Assembly: GCA_043812455.1 (NCBI GenBank)
Contig: JBDRMB010000025.1
Span: 1-5,774 of the forward strand
DNA: 5,774 nucleotides
DNA from: JABHQR01 sp043812455
GTDB taxonomy: Archaea; Nanobdellota; Nanobdellia; Woesearchaeales; GW2011-AR9
Direction of reading: 5' to 3'
Shown: in pieces, positions 4,233-5,774 of the stretch
How positions within the stretch are numbered: the stretch's first letter is position 1
Layout of the letters: every line of letters starts with the position of its first letter
Translations under genes and position numbers: made by a program
Notes under the pieces: generated by a model
Database searches by the model: none
Told to the model about the DNA's origin: nothing
Seen by the model: the letters and a program-made list of their open reading frames with translations, nothing else

Positions 4233-5582
4233 CTTCTTAGTTTTGGCCTTTCTTTTAGATTTATATCTCTTAACCTTAGGTTTAGATTTCTCTTTTGACT
4301 TAACTTTGGTGTGAAGTTCTTTACCTTTGCCAATAATTTTGTGCCAATGCATCTTTAAAATAAAAACCCTGACTGAACTTAACAGAATAGTGCCAGTAAT
4401 AACTACATAAATTACTTTTCCGATGTCTTCTGCTCCAGGAAACCCAGCCTGTATTGCGATTTGAGCAATAGCCGCTGCTGCTAAACCTCTGGCAAATATT
4501 GAATTAACTAAAGTACGATCTTCATAATCGTATCCTTTCGTAAGTAACCTAGAAGCTACTCGAGAACCCATTAAAACTACAGAGATGATTATTCCAATTA
4601 TTAATAACTTGATATTACTAATATCAATTAAAATTCCAATGTAAACAAAGAAAAATGTTTTTAGGAAAAAGGAAAGTTGGTCATAAAAGAATTTTTCTGA
4701 TGGTGTGGTAATCGAAACTCCCAGATCTCCAGAAATTGCTCCTTCTTTTTCTTTTTCTGAACCATGGAAAGTTATTCCCCTAATTATTGAAGATAATTGT
4801 TTTGAGTTATAAAGCACTAATCCAAAGAATAATGCTGCTATCGCGCCATTACCATGCAAAAATTCTGCAAGAACATAAACTAAAATTAAGTAGGCGATGG
4901 CCATCATATAATTGTGTTCCTTAAAGACTTTTAATACTAAGAAAATCCAAATTATTCCCGCTATTAAACCAACAAGTACAGCTACAGCAAATAACGCTGC
5001 AATTTGAGAAAATGTACTTTGAATTCCAAACCCACCCAAGATAAAAACTTCCAGCACAGTTAGAGAAAAAACAATACAAAAAACGTCCGTAAGTGCAGAT
5101 TCTAAAGCTAATAATGAATAAAGTTTAGGTTTAATGTCCATCTGTTTTAAAACTGGTATGACAAACGCTGAAGAAACACCGCCTAATGCAAAACCAGTTA
5201 ATAATGCGCCTAACACTGAAACTTGATCAAACAAAAAGTATTGGAAAAGCAACATTAAACAAGTAATTACAATTGAAGATATAAAAAAATTATAAACAGT
5301 AAGCACAAAACTGTGTGAAAATTCTTTAATTAGTGAAGATAAGTTAATGTTAAACGCACCATCAAACAATAAAAACAATAAGGTAAAAGTTGTAAACACT
5401 GGTGCAATAGTTACCAGATCTATCGGATTGATGTAACCTAACACTGAAGGTCCAATAATAAAACCGAGAATAATTAACAATAAAACATCTGGAACGTTAA
5501 ACTTTCGGAACCCAAACTCTGCAAAAAAGCCAAAAAATAGGATTAAACTAATTGCTAGCAAAGTTAATATCACTAAATCCAT
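4230..5582 (-). CDS. CPA-type cation/proton antiporter (NhaP/Kef-like)
   Basis: This 450-residue integral membrane exchanger has about 12 predicted transmembrane segments between residues 1 and 412. It should swap Na+ or K+ for protons across the cytoplasmic membrane. Family landmarks are the early VPDVLLLIILGFIIGP segment (30-45), an unwound-helix site GGVSSAF (134-140), and the ion site LALESALTDVF (158-168). The last has E161, S162 and D166, but Thr165 where CPA1 proteins usually have Asn and electrogenic ones Asp. HGNGAIAALFFGLVL (243-257) and ARGLAAAAIA (364-373, R365) are also typical. Residues 417-450 form a Lys/Arg-rich cytoplasmic tail unlike the rest of the protein; no TrkA-N/RCK domain is present. 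A BRE/TATA 27 bases ahead of ATG 5582 indicates a leaderless mRNA. Which cation is used cannot be told from sequence. Confidence 0.9.
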   Translation of the reverse strand: MDLVILTLLAISLILFFGFFAEFGFRKFNVPDVLLLIILGFIIGPSVLGYINPIDLVTIAPVFTTFTLLFLLFDGAFNINLSSLIKEFSHSFVLTVYNFFISSIVITCLMLLFQYFLFDQVSVLGALLTGFALGGVSSAFVIPVLKQMDIKPKLYSLLALESALTDVFCIVFSLTVLEVFILGGFGIQSTFSQIAALFAVAVLVGLIAGIIWIFLVLKVFKEHNYMMAIAYLILVYVLAEFLHGNGAIAALFFGLVLYNSKQLSSIIRGITFHGSEKEKEGAISGDLGVSITTPSEKFFYDQLSFFLKTFFFVYIGILIDISNIKLLIIGIIISVVLMGSRVASRLLTKGYDYEDRTLVNSIFARGLAAAAIAQIAIQAGFPGAEDIGKVIYVVITGTILLSSVRVFILKMHWHKIIGKGKELHTKVKSKEKSKPKVKRYKSKRKAKTKK

Positions 5583-5604
5583 ATTTTAGAACCATTATTT
5601 TATA

Positions 5605-5620
5605 ATTTAAATAGGTTTCG
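5605..5620 (-). promoter_or_regulatory. BRE/TATA promoter of the antiporter gene
   Basis: The minus strand reads CGAAACCTATTTAAAT, a BRE-like block followed by a TATA box centred near 5609. This puts the transcription start at the initiation codon at 5582, a leaderless arrangement. The same CGAAA block heads the peptidase promoter. The presumed insertion-sequence end begins only about 15 bases behind it. Confidence 0.7.
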
Positions 5621-5635
5621 TTCAAACAATTCCAT

Positions 5636-5663
5636 TGTAGTATCACGTTTTAACTAGACAGTA
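5636..5663 (+). mobile_element. Presumed left terminus of the right insertion sequence
   Basis: The stretch begins TGTAGTATCACG and contains ACTAGACAGTA. It matches the reverse complement of 114-141 at 18 of 28 positions, strongest over CTAGACA and the TATCxCG core. It lies 23 bases before the transposase start, as expected for an element's left end. The 5'-TG start is common for IS3/IS481 elements. The exact edge is not proven. Confidence 0.5.
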
Positions 5664-5666
5664 TAA

Positions 5667-5686
5667 ATAACCTCTGGTGAGGTTAT
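5667..5686 (+). promoter_or_regulatory. Hairpin enclosing the transposase ribosome-binding site
   Basis: ATAACCTC pairs perfectly with GAGGTTAT across the four-base loop TGGT. The 3' arm and loop contain GGTGAGG (5676-5682), the only Shine-Dalgarno-like sequence for the ATG that follows directly at 5687. In RNA the stem would hide the ribosome site, a known way for insertion sequences to limit transposase synthesis. A binding palindrome for a protein is the alternative. Confidence 0.6.
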
Positions 5687-5774
5687 ATGTACAAACTAAC
5701 TTTTAAGAAATGTGTTTGGATTGTTAAGCAATACAACAAAGGGCTTTCAGTAAAAAAAATTGTTCAAGCCCAAA
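5687..5774 (+). CDS. IS481-like transposase, N-terminal end (cut by window edge)
   Basis: The first 29 residues begin MYKLTFKKCVWIVKQYNKG and continue LSVKKIVQAQ, open to the window end. This is the start of a helix-turn-helix DNA-binding domain like that at the N terminus of IS481-type archaeal transposases: a helix (KKCVWIVKQYNKG), a turn, then LSVKKIVQ. ATG 5687 is the only possible start because an in-frame TGA lies at 5678-5680. It has the same orientation as the transposase end at the left edge. The two fragments represent opposite ends of the protein, so they cannot be compared directly, but the neighbouring termini suggest one family. Function is inferred from a short segment and position. 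Confidence 0.65.
   Translation, partial: MYKLTFKKCVWIVKQYNKGLSVKKIVQAQ

Overview
This AT-rich window is archaeal. It encodes ribosomal protein eL43 (L37Ae), RNA polymerase subunit P (Rpo12), prefoldin beta and an archaeal/eukaryotic-type tyrosyl-tRNA synthetase. Its start codons sit about 26 bases behind BRE/TATA-like boxes. Small proteins, tight packing and reduced versions of eL43 and an MscS channel suggest a DPANN-type archaeon (Woesearchaeota/Pacearchaeota-like). That placement is an inference from gene content and style, not a phylogeny.

Layout: bases 1-141 hold the C-terminal end of an IS481/IS3-like DDE transposase and its presumed right terminus. tyrS follows on the + strand behind a probable leaderless promoter. 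Abutting its stop codon, on the - strand, is a two-gene unit: an M16 zinc peptidase followed one base later by a 71-codon gene of unknown function. A short divergent control region with two small inverted repeats separates the peptidase promoter from a + strand informational cluster: tRNA-Pro(TGG), eL43, rpoP (44 aa, very short) and pfdB. Facing that cluster, with one base between stop codons, are two - strand membrane genes: a CPA-type cation/proton antiporter and, downstream, a small MscS-like channel lacking the usual C-terminal cage. At the right edge a second IS481-like transposase begins on the + strand, preceded by a sequence resembling the inverse of the left element's terminus and by a hairpin covering its ribosome-binding site.

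Together, tyrS, tRNA-Pro, eL43, rpoP and pfdB serve translation, transcription and protein folding. The antiporter and channel form a plausible ion/osmotic balance pair. The peptidase pair is the least understood part. Both edges are mobile-element pieces in the same orientation, so this 5.5 kb block of mostly essential genes sits between two related insertion sequences. I see no CRISPR array, toxin-antitoxin pair or clear defence system. The candidates most worth follow-up are the peptidase-linked small protein, the hairpin-masked transposase start, and the split between leaderless and Shine-Dalgarno starts.
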